64,000 bases of DNA from Jiulongibacter sediminis. GTDB taxonomy: Bacteria > Bacteroidota > Bacteroidia > Cytophagales > Spirosomataceae. Shown here one piece after another: positions 34,235 to 42,975 of this stretch. The notes under the pieces were generated by a model. The model worked only from the letters and a program-made list of their open reading frames with translations, was not told the origin of the DNA and made no database searches. The DNA is taken from the NCBI RefSeq assembly GCF_001306455.1, contig NZ_LGTQ01000005.1, forward strand, positions 186,001 to 250,000. The letters run 5' to 3'. The translations under genes were made by a program, and so were the position numbers. How positions within the stretch are numbered: position 1 is the first letter of the stretch; each line of letters opens with the position of its first letter.

Positions 34235-34948
34235 ATGAGTGATTTCGGGACCCATAATTACATAGCCAACTTGTCTATCGACTGTGTCATTTTTGGCTAT
34301 GAAGAGCAGGAATTAAAAGTGTTGATCGCCAAATGCATTTACGGAGATAATTTATGGAATCTTCCCGGTGGGCATATTCTTCGAACCGAAAGCATTGAAG
34401 CTGCTGCCAGCCGTATTCTGGAACAAAGAACCGGCTTAAAGGATATTTACCTGGAGCAGTTCAGGGTCTTTGGACATGAAAACCGTATTCTTGAAAGTAA
34501 GTATCGGGATATTCTGCACGCCCATTTAACTAATAAATATGACGAATCTACAGCCAACTGGATCACCGATCGATTCGTCTGCATCGGGTTTTACGCTCTG
34601 GTGGATATCAGTAAGGTAAATCCACAGAAAGGAGAACTGGATGAAAAGCTTGAGTTGCGAGGCATAAAGGATATTCCGGAAATGCTGCATGACCACCAGG
34701 AGATTCTGAATTATGCTTTAGAGGCACTTCGTCAGAATCTTGATCAAAAGCTCATAGGTTTTAATCTACTCCCTGAAACCTTTACGATGAAGGAAGTACA
34801 GGAGCTCTATGAGGCCGTTTATGACAGGGAATTTCCCATGAATAATTTTCAGCGAAAAATGCTTCAGCTGGGTATTCTGGAGCGGTTGGAGAAGAAATTT
34901 ACAGGGGCGTCAAATAAGGCTCCGTACTTGTATCGATTTAAGAAGTAG
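34235..34948 (+). CDS. NrtR/AraR-type Nudix-domain transcriptional regulator
   Basis: 237 residues. The N-terminal Nudix fold (about 10-140) shows DCVIFGYEEQELKVLIAKC and LWNLPGGHILRTESIEAAASRILEQRTGL; the Nudix box G-x5-E-x7-RE-x2-EE is degenerate, as expected for regulators that bind rather than hydrolyse ligands. The C-terminal winged helix (about 155-237) contains LLPETFTMKEVQELYEAVYDREFPMNNFQRKMLQLGIL, the typical NrtR DNA-binding region. In Bacteroidota such proteins control sugar genes (AraR type) as well as NAD genes. Its divergent placement suggests that it controls the Gfo/Idh locus. Confidence 0.88.
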   Translation: MSDFGTHNYIANLSIDCVIFGYEEQELKVLIAKCIYGDNLWNLPGGHILRTESIEAAASRILEQRTGLKDIYLEQFRVFGHENRILESKYRDILHAHLTNKYDESTANWITDRFVCIGFYALVDISKVNPQKGELDEKLELRGIKDIPEMLHDHQEILNYALEALRQNLDQKLIGFNLLPETFTMKEVQELYEAVYDREFPMNNFQRKMLQLGILERLEKKFTGASNKAPYLYRFKK

Positions 34949-34952
34949 AATT

Positions 34953-35522
34953 CTAACTAATCTTTTTCAAGACCTTTGCAGGCACTCCACCCACCACGGT
35001 ATTAAAGGGTACATCTTTGTTCACTAATGCTCCGGCAGCCACAATGGAATTTTCACCAACGGTAACGCCGGGTAGAATAGTAGCACCGGCACCTATCCAT
35101 GCATTTTTCTTAATAGTCACTTTACCGGGAACCAACGTTTTACGATCGGCTACTGAAACCGGGTGATTTTCTGAGGTAATGTTCACCCGAGGACCTATCA
35201 TCACTTCATCCTCAATTTCAATACCGCCCAAATCCAGAAAGCTGCAGGCGTGATTGATAAATACATTTTTGCCGAGCTTGATATTTAGACCAATGTTGGT
35301 GTAAAACGGAATAAAAACAGTGGTGCTGTCGTCGACTTTTTCTCCGATAATTTGCCCCAAAAAGTCACGTGCTTCCTCCACACTTGTCGATGAATTTAAT
35401 TTAGCCGAAAGCTCCATTGTTCGCTTCACGGCTGCACCGATATGTGCGTATTCGGGGTCGTTCATTGGAATTGCTTCCCCAAGGGTCATTCTTTTAAAGA
35501 TATTGGCTTTGTCTTCGGTCAT
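34953..35522 (-). CDS. Maltose/galactoside O-acetyltransferase-like protein
   Basis: 189 residues of the left-handed beta-helix acyltransferase family. The hexapeptide repeats are clear (IGLNIKLGKNVFINHACSFLDLGGIEIEDEVMIGPRVNI and WIGAGATILPGVTVGENSIVAAGALVNKDVPFNTVVGGVPAKVLKKI). The catalytic His lies in TSENHPV. Substrate is probably a sugar or other hydroxyl compound with acetyl-CoA as donor. The N-terminal MTLGEAIPMNDPEY is the Mac-domain region. Convergent with the Nudix regulator, four bases apart. Confidence 0.85.
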   Translation of the reverse strand: MTEDKANIFKRMTLGEAIPMNDPEYAHIGAAVKRTMELSAKLNSSTSVEEARDFLGQIIGEKVDDSTTVFIPFYTNIGLNIKLGKNVFINHACSFLDLGGIEIEDEVMIGPRVNITSENHPVSVADRKTLVPGKVTIKKNAWIGAGATILPGVTVGENSIVAAGALVNKDVPFNTVVGGVPAKVLKKIS

Positions 35523-35621
35523 AAAGAAAAGTTTGGTTATTGATACTGTAGATCAAATTTAGGGGAAAACCCTGTTAATATCCGGAGTAACCTTAAAAGG
35601 GGGGCAGAAACCAGCTGACAG

Positions 35622-35652
35622 TAAAAAAATAAAGGCTCAACAATGTTGAGCC
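35622..35652 (-). terminator. Terminator of the WG-repeat gene
   Basis: GGCTCAAC and GTTGAGCC form an 8-bp stem around a 3-base loop. On the minus strand it is followed by TTTATTTTTTT, 56 bases after the WG-repeat stop. Confidence 0.85.
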
Positions 35653-35707
35653 GATATCCTGACAAATTGAAACTTTACTACTATATCTTTACTAACTATC
35701 CGATTTA

Positions 35708-36928
35708 TTATCGGATTGAGGCCGTTAAATGACCATTTAGAAATACCATTTTGTTTTGATTTACGTGAACGATAATACGTTCAGGCTTTGACTCAACGTC
35801 CATTTCAAGAGCCAAAGATTCTTCGCCAAACGCATTCACGAAATAATACACATTATTAATTTTAGCAGCGGCCAGTCCATCTGAAAAACCATCTACAGAA
35901 TCGTAGATAATCGGTACCGCTACATCTCCTTTGTCATTAATAAAACCGAACTTATCACCGAGTTTTACCAAGGCCATACCTTCATTAAAGTCTCCCACAT
36001 GATCATATATTGGGGTAATCACTTCATTTCCGTTTTCATCCATAAAGCCCCATAGGTTGTTTCTTTGGAAAGCAAAAAGGTTATTGCTTGAAGTCATTAG
36101 TCTTTGGAAACCTTCCACTTTAACTCTACCCTTAGAGTTGATAATTCCAAATTTCCCATCAAGACTAAAAAGTGCATGACCATTTTTAAATTCTGAAATA
36201 TTGTCAAAGCCTTTTTTTGTAATCTTTTGTCCTTCAATATCTATCATGTAAGCTTTACCTTCTGATCTGACTGTGGCAATTCCTTCGCTAAAGTTTGAAG
36301 CAAAATCATATTGGAAATCAATAACCTGTTCTCCTTTATCATTGATATAGCCCCACTTACCATCCAAACTTACAGGTGCCACTCCTTCAGTGAAGTTCAA
36401 TCCAAAATCGTATTTTGGTTCTACAACCACATTACCACTTTTATCGATATAACCCGTTTTGTTATTCTTTTTGATGGCGGCATAGTCACCTTCAAATCCC
36501 AAGGCAAAATCAAAATTTGCTCCTATTACCTCTTTACCCTCTTTATTTAGATAACCGAACTTATTATCCTTTCTAAATAGTGCAAGGTCGCCCTGAAAGT
36601 TCTCTATGTGATCATATTGAGGTCTGACAAGTACGTTGCCGTTGTGTTTAATGATACCAAACTTATTATCAGCCTTCACTACGGCATAACCGTCTTTAAA
36701 GTCTGAAGCTGATTGGTATTTACAAGCTACCACCAACAAGCCCTCTTTGTTTAGGAAACCATATTGGCTGTTGATTTTAATCTTTACCAGTCCTTCGTTA
36801 AATGAATACCTGGCATTGAATGTTGAGAGTGGCAAAACTGAAGGGTTTGCCGCTTGTACGAACATAGCAGACAGTAAAAAGAAAACTGTGGCTATTGTTT
36901 TTGTTTGCTGGGTTATGATTTTATTCAT
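35708..36928 (-). CDS. Exported WG-repeat protein
   Basis: 406 residues with a signal peptide (about 1-26). Nine or so WG repeats of about 35 residues follow, each with a [YFW]-G-[FIY]-[ILM]-[ND]-x-x-G core (YGFLNKEG, FGIIKHNG, FGYLNKEG, TGYIDKSG, WGYINDKG, FGIINSKG, WGFMDENG, FGFINDKG). They are thought to form a beta-rich scaffold. The last 45 residues are a different domain (SLALEMDVESKPERIIVHVNQNKMVFLNG). Function unknown. Single-gene unit with its own terminator. Confidence 0.87.
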   Translation of the reverse strand: MNKIITQQTKTIATVFFLLSAMFVQAANPSVLPLSTFNARYSFNEGLVKIKINSQYGFLNKEGLLVVACKYQSASDFKDGYAVVKADNKFGIIKHNGNVLVRPQYDHIENFQGDLALFRKDNKFGYLNKEGKEVIGANFDFALGFEGDYAAIKKNNKTGYIDKSGNVVVEPKYDFGLNFTEGVAPVSLDGKWGYINDKGEQVIDFQYDFASNFSEGIATVRSEGKAYMIDIEGQKITKKGFDNISEFKNGHALFSLDGKFGIINSKGRVKVEGFQRLMTSSNNLFAFQRNNLWGFMDENGNEVITPIYDHVGDFNEGMALVKLGDKFGFINDKGDVAVPIIYDSVDGFSDGLAAAKINNVYYFVNAFGEESLALEMDVESKPERIIVHVNQNKMVFLNGHLTASIR

Positions 36929-37115
36929 GAGCTTTTGTTTTACGCAAATGGTATCCCAAAAGCTGTGCCATAAAATTTATTGAACGGTACTTTTCAAGAA
37001 AAAAAGCTGAAAATTTTGACAAAAATCATTTTTCGAGGGATGAAAAGATTTTAGCTACGATACCATTCGATGATTTGCTGGTGGTGTTTTTGTAAAGTTT
37101 AGTATCTACTAGCAT

Positions 37116-38885
37116 CTATTGTGCCAAACTTTCCTGGTACTGCATTTCATAGAGGTTAGCATAATGCCCATTCTGACGGAGAAGCTCGTCGTGCGACCCA
37201 CTTTCTACAATACGTCCGGCGTTGACTACCAGTATCTTATCTGCTTTTTGGATAGTGCTCAATCGGTGAGCAATAACTATTGCAGTACGGCCTTTCATTA
37301 ATTTTGAAATGGCGTTTTGTATCAATTCCTCAGATTCGGTGTCTACAGAGGACGTGGCTTCATCAAGAACAATAATATTGGGGTTTTGCACCATAGCACG
37401 TACAAAAGAGATCAATTGACGCTGACCAACAGAAAGAGTAGAGCCACGCTCCATAACATTATAGTCGTAGTTGCCCGGTAATTGCATAATGAAATTATGA
37501 ACTCCCACCATTTTTGCCGCCTCGGCAATTTGCTCGTCAGAAATAGAAGTATCACCTAAAGTGATATTATTCCTTATGGTATCAGAAAAGAGGAAAACAT
37601 CCTGCAAAACCATGCCGATCTGTTGACGAAGATGATACTTGTCAAAGTCTTTGATATCAATACCATCGATAAGGATATTACCTTTATTTATTTCATAGAA
37701 GCGGGTGAGGAGGTTTATGATTGAGCTTTTTCCGGCTCCGGTGGCTCCAACAAAGGCTATGGTTTCTCCTTCTTTCACCTTAAAAGAAATGTCCTTTAAA
37801 ACATAGTTGTCATCAATATATGCGAAAGAAACGTCCTGAAATTCCACAGCTCCTTTAACAATGTCTTTTCGTGTTCCCTTATTTTCAATGGTTTCGTCAC
37901 TATCCAGTACTTTAATGATACGGTCTGTGCTTACAATACCCATTTGTAGTGTGTTCACACGGTCAGCGATCATTCTGATAGGCCTGAAAAACTGATTAAT
38001 GAACATGATGAATGCGGTGATGGTACCGAAAGTCACATCCATTTCAGGGTTAATGATCTGTTTTGCACCATACCATACTACCAAACCTGTACCTAAGGCA
38101 GAGATGACTTCAGCCACCGGGTAATAGATGGAGTAATAAAGAATAGATCGAATATTAGCCTGACGATGCTTTTTATTGATTTCAACGAACTTCTTATAGG
38201 ATATATCTTCAGAATTGAAAATCTGAACCAGACTCATTCCTGTGATTTGTTCCTGAACAAAACTGTTAAGGTTTGAAACGGCGTTTCGTACATGATTAAA
38301 CGACTTTTTAATTTTCTCTTTGAAAACATAGGTCGCAAAAAGCATCAGCGGAATTGTACTCAAACTGATTAGCGATAGCCTCCAGTCGGTATAAAACATC
38401 ACCGAAATGATAAGAACCAGTTGAAGAATATCTCCGGCAATAGCGGCAAAGCCCGAACTGAAAACATTGGAGAGCGTCTCAATATCAGAAATCGTTCTCG
38501 TAACTAACCTGCCTATGGGAGTTTGATCAAAATAAGAGAGTTTAAGTCCCATTATTTTCTCATACAACTGAATCCTGATATCACGAATGATGCTCTGCCC
38601 CAGCCATCCAGCCAGGTAGGTATTAAAAAAGGCGAGGAGGGAGGACGCGAAAAGCAGACCGATCATAATCAACAGCATTCGGGTCAAACCCTGCTGATCG
38701 CCCTGACTTATTGGCGTGTCAATGGTATACTTAATTAGGAGGGGTAATGCGGGCGAAAGACCTGCACTTATCAGGATTATCACTACCAGAAGAGTGAATT
38801 TACCCTTATACGGACTAATAAAGGTGATCAGGCGTTTCAAAACCGCCCGGTCAAAGATCTTACCGCTAACCTTTTCTTCTTTCAA
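37116..38885 (-). CDS. ABC exporter, fused permease and ATPase (MsbA-like)
   Basis: 589 residues: a six-helix membrane domain (about 1-330) joined to an ATPase domain with Walker A GATGAGKSS, signature LSVGQRQL, Walker B IIVLDEATSS and the H-loop AHRLS. This is the half-transporter type that works as a homodimer and exports lipids or drugs; the sequence cannot tell which. The start codon is TTG at 38885, since no ATG lies near the first helix. It is 89 bases from the glycosyltransferase on the same strand. Confidence 0.92.
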   Translation of the reverse strand: MKEEKVSGKIFDRAVLKRLITFISPYKGKFTLLVVIILISAGLSPALPLLIKYTIDTPISQGDQQGLTRMLLIMIGLLFASSLLAFFNTYLAGWLGQSIIRDIRIQLYEKIMGLKLSYFDQTPIGRLVTRTISDIETLSNVFSSGFAAIAGDILQLVLIISVMFYTDWRLSLISLSTIPLMLFATYVFKEKIKKSFNHVRNAVSNLNSFVQEQITGMSLVQIFNSEDISYKKFVEINKKHRQANIRSILYYSIYYPVAEVISALGTGLVVWYGAKQIINPEMDVTFGTITAFIMFINQFFRPIRMIADRVNTLQMGIVSTDRIIKVLDSDETIENKGTRKDIVKGAVEFQDVSFAYIDDNYVLKDISFKVKEGETIAFVGATGAGKSSIINLLTRFYEINKGNILIDGIDIKDFDKYHLRQQIGMVLQDVFLFSDTIRNNITLGDTSISDEQIAEAAKMVGVHNFIMQLPGNYDYNVMERGSTLSVGQRQLISFVRAMVQNPNIIVLDEATSSVDTESEELIQNAISKLMKGRTAIVIAHRLSTIQKADKILVVNAGRIVESGSHDELLRQNGHYANLYEMQYQESLAQ

Positions 38886-38974
38886 TGTAAACTGATTAAC
38901 CCTTTTAAAACCCGAACTTAGAAAAAAATGTTCTCTGAACTGTCAATTGATGACAAGAGTATTGTTTTCGAAGA

Positions 38975-39946
38975 TTATTCTTTCAGCCTGAAACCTTTCC
39001 CGGCTTCTTCGATAAAACCCAGCCCGTAAGCAAATAGCTGAATAAAACAGGCCGGAACACTCAAAATAGCTACCCAGATTGATTTGCTTAATCGTAATGA
39101 GTCAATGAACAATAAGGTAAAATAAGCCAGAAGCATGAGAAAGCTAATATTGAACAATGGCATGTAAAATACATAGGTAAACGGAACACTCATTATAAAG
39201 AGTGTAAACACCATCGGGAAAGTATGTACTAGCTTTAGCTGCTCCGGGAAAAAACGAGTGATATTTATTCTGGCCCTGCCAAAAAAGTGAAGCTGTTTGA
39301 AAAACTGCAGAAAGGAGGTTCGTCTTTTATGATAAATGAAAGCATCTTCAATAAAACCGACATTGAATCCAGCTTTAATTATTCGATGACTAAACTCAAT
39401 ATCTTCACCGAGTCTCGTGATCTTGTATCCACCAACGGTTTCCCAAACTTTTCTACTTAAGCCGAAATTAAAGCTCCGGGGTGTGTATTTACCACCCATA
39501 TTTTTCTTTTTCCCGCGAATCCCTCCTGTGGTAAAAACCGAAGTCATTGCGTAATTGACTGCCTTTTGGATAGCGGTGAAATCTACATGAGCTTTATCCG
39601 GCCCACCGAAGGCATCCCATTTGTATTCATGGATGGCCTGAGCAACAGCCTCAAAATAGGTTTCAGGTAAAATGGCGTCTGAGTCAAGCTGAACAAAGTA
39701 GTCTGAGTTGGCTTTCTCAAAACCAAAGTTTCTGGAAAAACCCTGACCGCTGTTTTCTTTGAAATAATAATGAATGTCTAAAGTACCCCGGTATTTGGCA
39801 CAAACTTCATCACACTTTTGTGTAGAGCCATCTTCAATAATGATGACTTCAAAGTCTTTAAAAGTTTGTGCTGCCAAACTTTCAAGAAGTTCGTCAACCT
39901 CATCCGGCCGGTTGTAAACAGGGGTTATGACACTGTATTTCGGCAT
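38975..39946 (-). CDS. Membrane-associated family 2 glycosyltransferase
   Basis: 323 residues. A GT-A domain (about 1-225) starts with YSVITPVYNRPDEVDELLESLA and carries the nucleotide-sugar motif DSD in YFVQLDSDAILP and the acceptor-side LGEDIEFSHRI (the ED pair). Two or three C-terminal hydrophobic helices (about 235-310) hold it to the membrane. Product and substrate are not known. The hemL gene ends one base upstream of its start codon, so the two are probably cotranscribed. Confidence 0.88.
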   Translation of the reverse strand: MPKYSVITPVYNRPDEVDELLESLAAQTFKDFEVIIIEDGSTQKCDEVCAKYRGTLDIHYYFKENSGQGFSRNFGFEKANSDYFVQLDSDAILPETYFEAVAQAIHEYKWDAFGGPDKAHVDFTAIQKAVNYAMTSVFTTGGIRGKKKNMGGKYTPRSFNFGLSRKVWETVGGYKITRLGEDIEFSHRIIKAGFNVGFIEDAFIYHKRRTSFLQFFKQLHFFGRARINITRFFPEQLKLVHTFPMVFTLFIMSVPFTYVFYMPLFNISFLMLLAYFTLLFIDSLRLSKSIWVAILSVPACFIQLFAYGLGFIEEAGKGFRLKE

Positions 39947-39947
39947 C

Positions 39948-41234
39948 TTATTGAATTTCCGCCAAACTTTCCCGGTTTGCTTTCAAAATGGCTTTGATAT
40001 GTTTCTTTTTTAAAGCGGTAGAAAGGAAAAGACTTTCGAATTGAGAAGGAGCCAGATAAATACCTCTTTTTAACATCGCCTGAAAGTACTTTCCGAAAAG
40101 TTCAGTATTCGTGCTTTTCGCTGTTTCCAGATCTTTCACCTTTTGATTGGTGAAGAAAAGGCTGTACATAGAGCCTACATGATTCATGGTATAAACAAGG
40201 CCGAGTTCAGTGAGGGAGTCCTTAATCCCTGAGACGATTTCCTCACCCGTTTCTTCCAGCTTTTTGTACAAGTTGGGGTTTTCCTGAATATGTTTGAGCA
40301 TAGCATAACCAGCTGCCATAGCCATAGGATTACCAGATAAGGTGCCCGCCTGATAAACCGGCCCTGCCGGACTCACAAATTCCATGATCTCGGCTTTTCC
40401 ACCGTAAGCACCAACGGGCATCCCGCCACCAATAATTTTACCGAGAGTGGTCATGTCAGGAGTGATGCCAAAACGCTCCTGAGCACCACCAGGTGCTAAT
40501 CTGAAACCAGTCATGACCTCATCAAAAATGAGGACTATTTTTTCCTGATCACAGATATCGCGAAGTCCCTGAAGGTAGCCATCTTCAGGAAGTACACAGC
40601 CCATATTACCAACTACCGGTTCAAGAATGATAGCCGCAATTTCACCTTTATTGGCTTCGACAAGCTTTCTGACCGCTTCAAGGTCATTATATGGAGCTAA
40701 AAGTGTATCTTTTGCCGTTCCTTTTGTAACGCCCGGGCTGTCAGGTTCCCCCATTGTAATTGCTCCGCTACCGGCAGAAATCAGGAAAGAGTCGCCATGG
40801 CCGTGATAACATCCTTCAAATTTGATGATTTTGTCTCTTCCGGTATAGCCTCTGGCTACTCTGATGGCAGACATGGTTGCTTCAGTTCCTGAATTCACCA
40901 TGCGTACTTTTTCTACAGAAGGAACCATCTCTGTGATGATTTTGGCCATATCTACCTCAAGGGCAGTTGGGGCTCCAAAGGAAAATGAGTTTTTGAGAGT
41001 TTTTCTTACCTGCTTCTCCACAGGCTCAAAGGCATGACCCAGTATCATTGGACCCCATGAATTGATCATGTCGATGTACTGATTGTCATCTTCATCAATC
41101 AAATAGGCACCTTTGGCTTTTTTGATAAATAATGGATTTCCGCCAACGGCTTTAAATGCACGTACCGGCGAGTTTACTCCACCCGGAATATAGTTTTGAG
41201 CCTTTGCAAATAACTTTGCACTCTTCTTTCCCAC
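39948..41234 (-). CDS. hemL: Glutamate-1-semialdehyde 2,1-aminomutase
   Basis: PLP enzyme that makes 5-aminolevulinate for haem synthesis by the C5 pathway. 428 residues, standard length, with the start region IPGGVNSPVRAF, the FEGCYHGHGDSFL motif, the DEVMTGFR motif and the PLP lysine in TLGKIIGGGMPVGAYGG. It starts with GTG at 41234, five bases after the LppC-like gene. Haem is needed for the di-haem cytochrome encoded at 15.9 kb. Confidence 0.96.
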   Translation of the reverse strand: MGKKSAKLFAKAQNYIPGGVNSPVRAFKAVGGNPLFIKKAKGAYLIDEDDNQYIDMINSWGPMILGHAFEPVEKQVRKTLKNSFSFGAPTALEVDMAKIITEMVPSVEKVRMVNSGTEATMSAIRVARGYTGRDKIIKFEGCYHGHGDSFLISAGSGAITMGEPDSPGVTKGTAKDTLLAPYNDLEAVRKLVEANKGEIAAIILEPVVGNMGCVLPEDGYLQGLRDICDQEKIVLIFDEVMTGFRLAPGGAQERFGITPDMTTLGKIIGGGMPVGAYGGKAEIMEFVSPAGPVYQAGTLSGNPMAMAAGYAMLKHIQENPNLYKKLEETGEEIVSGIKDSLTELGLVYTMNHVGSMYSLFFTNQKVKDLETAKSTNTELFGKYFQAMLKRGIYLAPSQFESLFLSTALKKKHIKAILKANRESLAEIQ

Positions 41235-41239
41235 AGTAT

Positions 41240-42904
41240 TTATTGATTTACGATTTCAAACAAACCGTGATTGTACTTCACGATCGGTACACTTTTATTT
41301 TCAGAACTTTTATTAGAGTAGTCAAACCCTGAAAGCAGAAGGTCATCCATTCGCGGGCTTTCATCCATGTTTAACCTGAAAATTTCCTTTCCATCTTTCA
41401 TCATACGGCCATAAAACTTCACAAAATCATAGCCCAGATAAGTGTAGTATGATGGAAGAGCTTTCATTTTAGCGATGTAGGCCTTCTTGAACTCTTTCAA
41501 ATTCGGACTCTGAGGATCAGCAAACTCCGGATAAACCAAATAAAGCTCTCTTCTTAGATTACTTCTGCTTATTGTTTCGAGATTGAACGAAGAGGCTGTA
41601 GAAAGAATAACATTATTGATATTTTTCTGAGCCAGTGCCCGCATCATGGTTGTGCCAAAACCTGAATTTCCGGCAATGAAGACATGACCCAGATCCTCTA
41701 TTTCCTTGATATTTTCAACGTCTGTAAATCTTCCGGATTGTTCAACAGTGAAACCCCGGGCTTTTGCCGTTGCTTCATAAACACTAGCCATTAGCGAATC
41801 ATTGCGACTGCCATCATGAAAGATGCTAACCGTCTTTGGCCTTTCAAGGCTCTCTACAAAATCAAGTGAAGCTTCAGCAATTGTTTTATTTGAAGGTTGC
41901 AACAGGAAACGAGCGTCAGAGTCGGCTAATAAAGCACTGTTATTTGAAATAGGGTGAACCTGGTAGATTTTGTTTTTCTCGGCAAAACTTTCAATGACTC
42001 TGTTTGGTCTGCCATATAAAGGGCCTACCAGAATATCGAGTTTCTTAAAATCAGGGTCTTTGAGATAGTTTTCTGCACTTTCGGCAGTGCGATCAACGTC
42101 GAAACCAGAAACTCGTACACGTATGTTTTCATCATTTAGCTCTTTCTCGGCCATTTTCATGCCGCTGTAAAGATCAAAAACGTAGCGTTTTGTAGAGGCA
42201 GCTTCCGAAACCTTGAAGTCATTAAGGTCAAACGGCAAAAGAAGTCCGATGTCCGTTACTTCATCATCGTAGGCTCGAACAAAGTCTTTCTCTACGGCAG
42301 CATTTTTCTTTTCATCTGTTTTGAGATTAAACCGGTTAGTCAGTAAATCAGAGAGTTCAAGATCGCTTCTGGTGTTATAAGAGCGTTTCTGAATATTTTT
42401 TACCAACGTCTCCGCAATCAATCTATCCGCCGGGAATTGCTCATTGAGTTCTTTAAGCAAGGTTACATTCTCCATACCCGGAATATACTTTTGCTTTAGC
42501 TTTTGAACATCCTCCGAAAGCCCTGATGACGTTATTCTTTCAAGGTATGAAAGACCTTCTCCAAAGTAGTTATCAACGAAATTGGCATAGCCGTATAAGT
42601 AGTATGCGTCGTCTATTTTCTCCCATGTTTCAAATCTTGCAAAAAGGTCTCTTAGCGTAGCTCTTGCCTGATAGCTCTTATTTTGATCAATAGAAGCAAG
42701 TGCAAAATAGTAAAGAGCGTATGGGCTTACGGCGTTATTGTAAGTTCGTGAAGTAAGTGGTGTGAAAAGGTCAATTGCTTTGTCAGAGTTGCCTGATGCA
42801 TAAGCCTGTACTCCTTCTTTGTATCTGAGCAAATAGTCTTCTTCTGTAAGCTGGCCAATGGCCGAAAAACTCACCAAAAAAGCAAGCACATAAGTAAATC
42901 GCAT
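41240..42904 (-). CDS. LppC / type 1 periplasmic-binding-like exported protein
   Basis: 554 residues from ATG 42904 (MRFTYVLAFLVSFSAIGQ signal peptide). Residues about 20-175 are TPR-like helices (YKEGVQAYASGNSDKAIDLF, YALYYFALASIDQNKSYQA). The C-terminal 350 residues have a periplasmic binding fold (DIGLLLPFDLND, LDILVGPLYGRPNRVIESFAEKN, VFIAGNSGFGTTMMRAL). This order is found in LppC/LpoA-type peptidoglycan-synthase activators and in ligand-binding receptors. The ligand is unknown. A strong terminator of yidC separates it from the gene upstream, so it may have its own promoter. Confidence 0.78.
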   Translation of the reverse strand: MRFTYVLAFLVSFSAIGQLTEEDYLLRYKEGVQAYASGNSDKAIDLFTPLTSRTYNNAVSPYALYYFALASIDQNKSYQARATLRDLFARFETWEKIDDAYYLYGYANFVDNYFGEGLSYLERITSSGLSEDVQKLKQKYIPGMENVTLLKELNEQFPADRLIAETLVKNIQKRSYNTRSDLELSDLLTNRFNLKTDEKKNAAVEKDFVRAYDDEVTDIGLLLPFDLNDFKVSEAASTKRYVFDLYSGMKMAEKELNDENIRVRVSGFDVDRTAESAENYLKDPDFKKLDILVGPLYGRPNRVIESFAEKNKIYQVHPISNNSALLADSDARFLLQPSNKTIAEASLDFVESLERPKTVSIFHDGSRNDSLMASVYEATAKARGFTVEQSGRFTDVENIKEIEDLGHVFIAGNSGFGTTMMRALAQKNINNVILSTASSFNLETISRSNLRRELYLVYPEFADPQSPNLKEFKKAYIAKMKALPSYYTYLGYDFVKFYGRMMKDGKEIFRLNMDESPRMDDLLLSGFDYSNKSSENKSVPIVKYNHGLFEIVNQ

Positions 42905-42927
42905 AGATGCCGTGTAATGTGAAACTG

Positions 42928-42969
42928 TAAAAAAACAAAAATGTTCTGTGTCAATCAAACACAGAACAT
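42928..42969 (-). terminator. Terminator of yidC
   Basis: ATGTTCTGTGT (42941-42951) pairs with ACACAGAACAT (42959-42969), an 11-bp perfect stem. Read on the minus strand it is followed by TTTTGTTTTTTT. The stem lies seven bases from the yidC stop. Confidence 0.9.
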
Positions 42970-42975
42970 CTTTTG

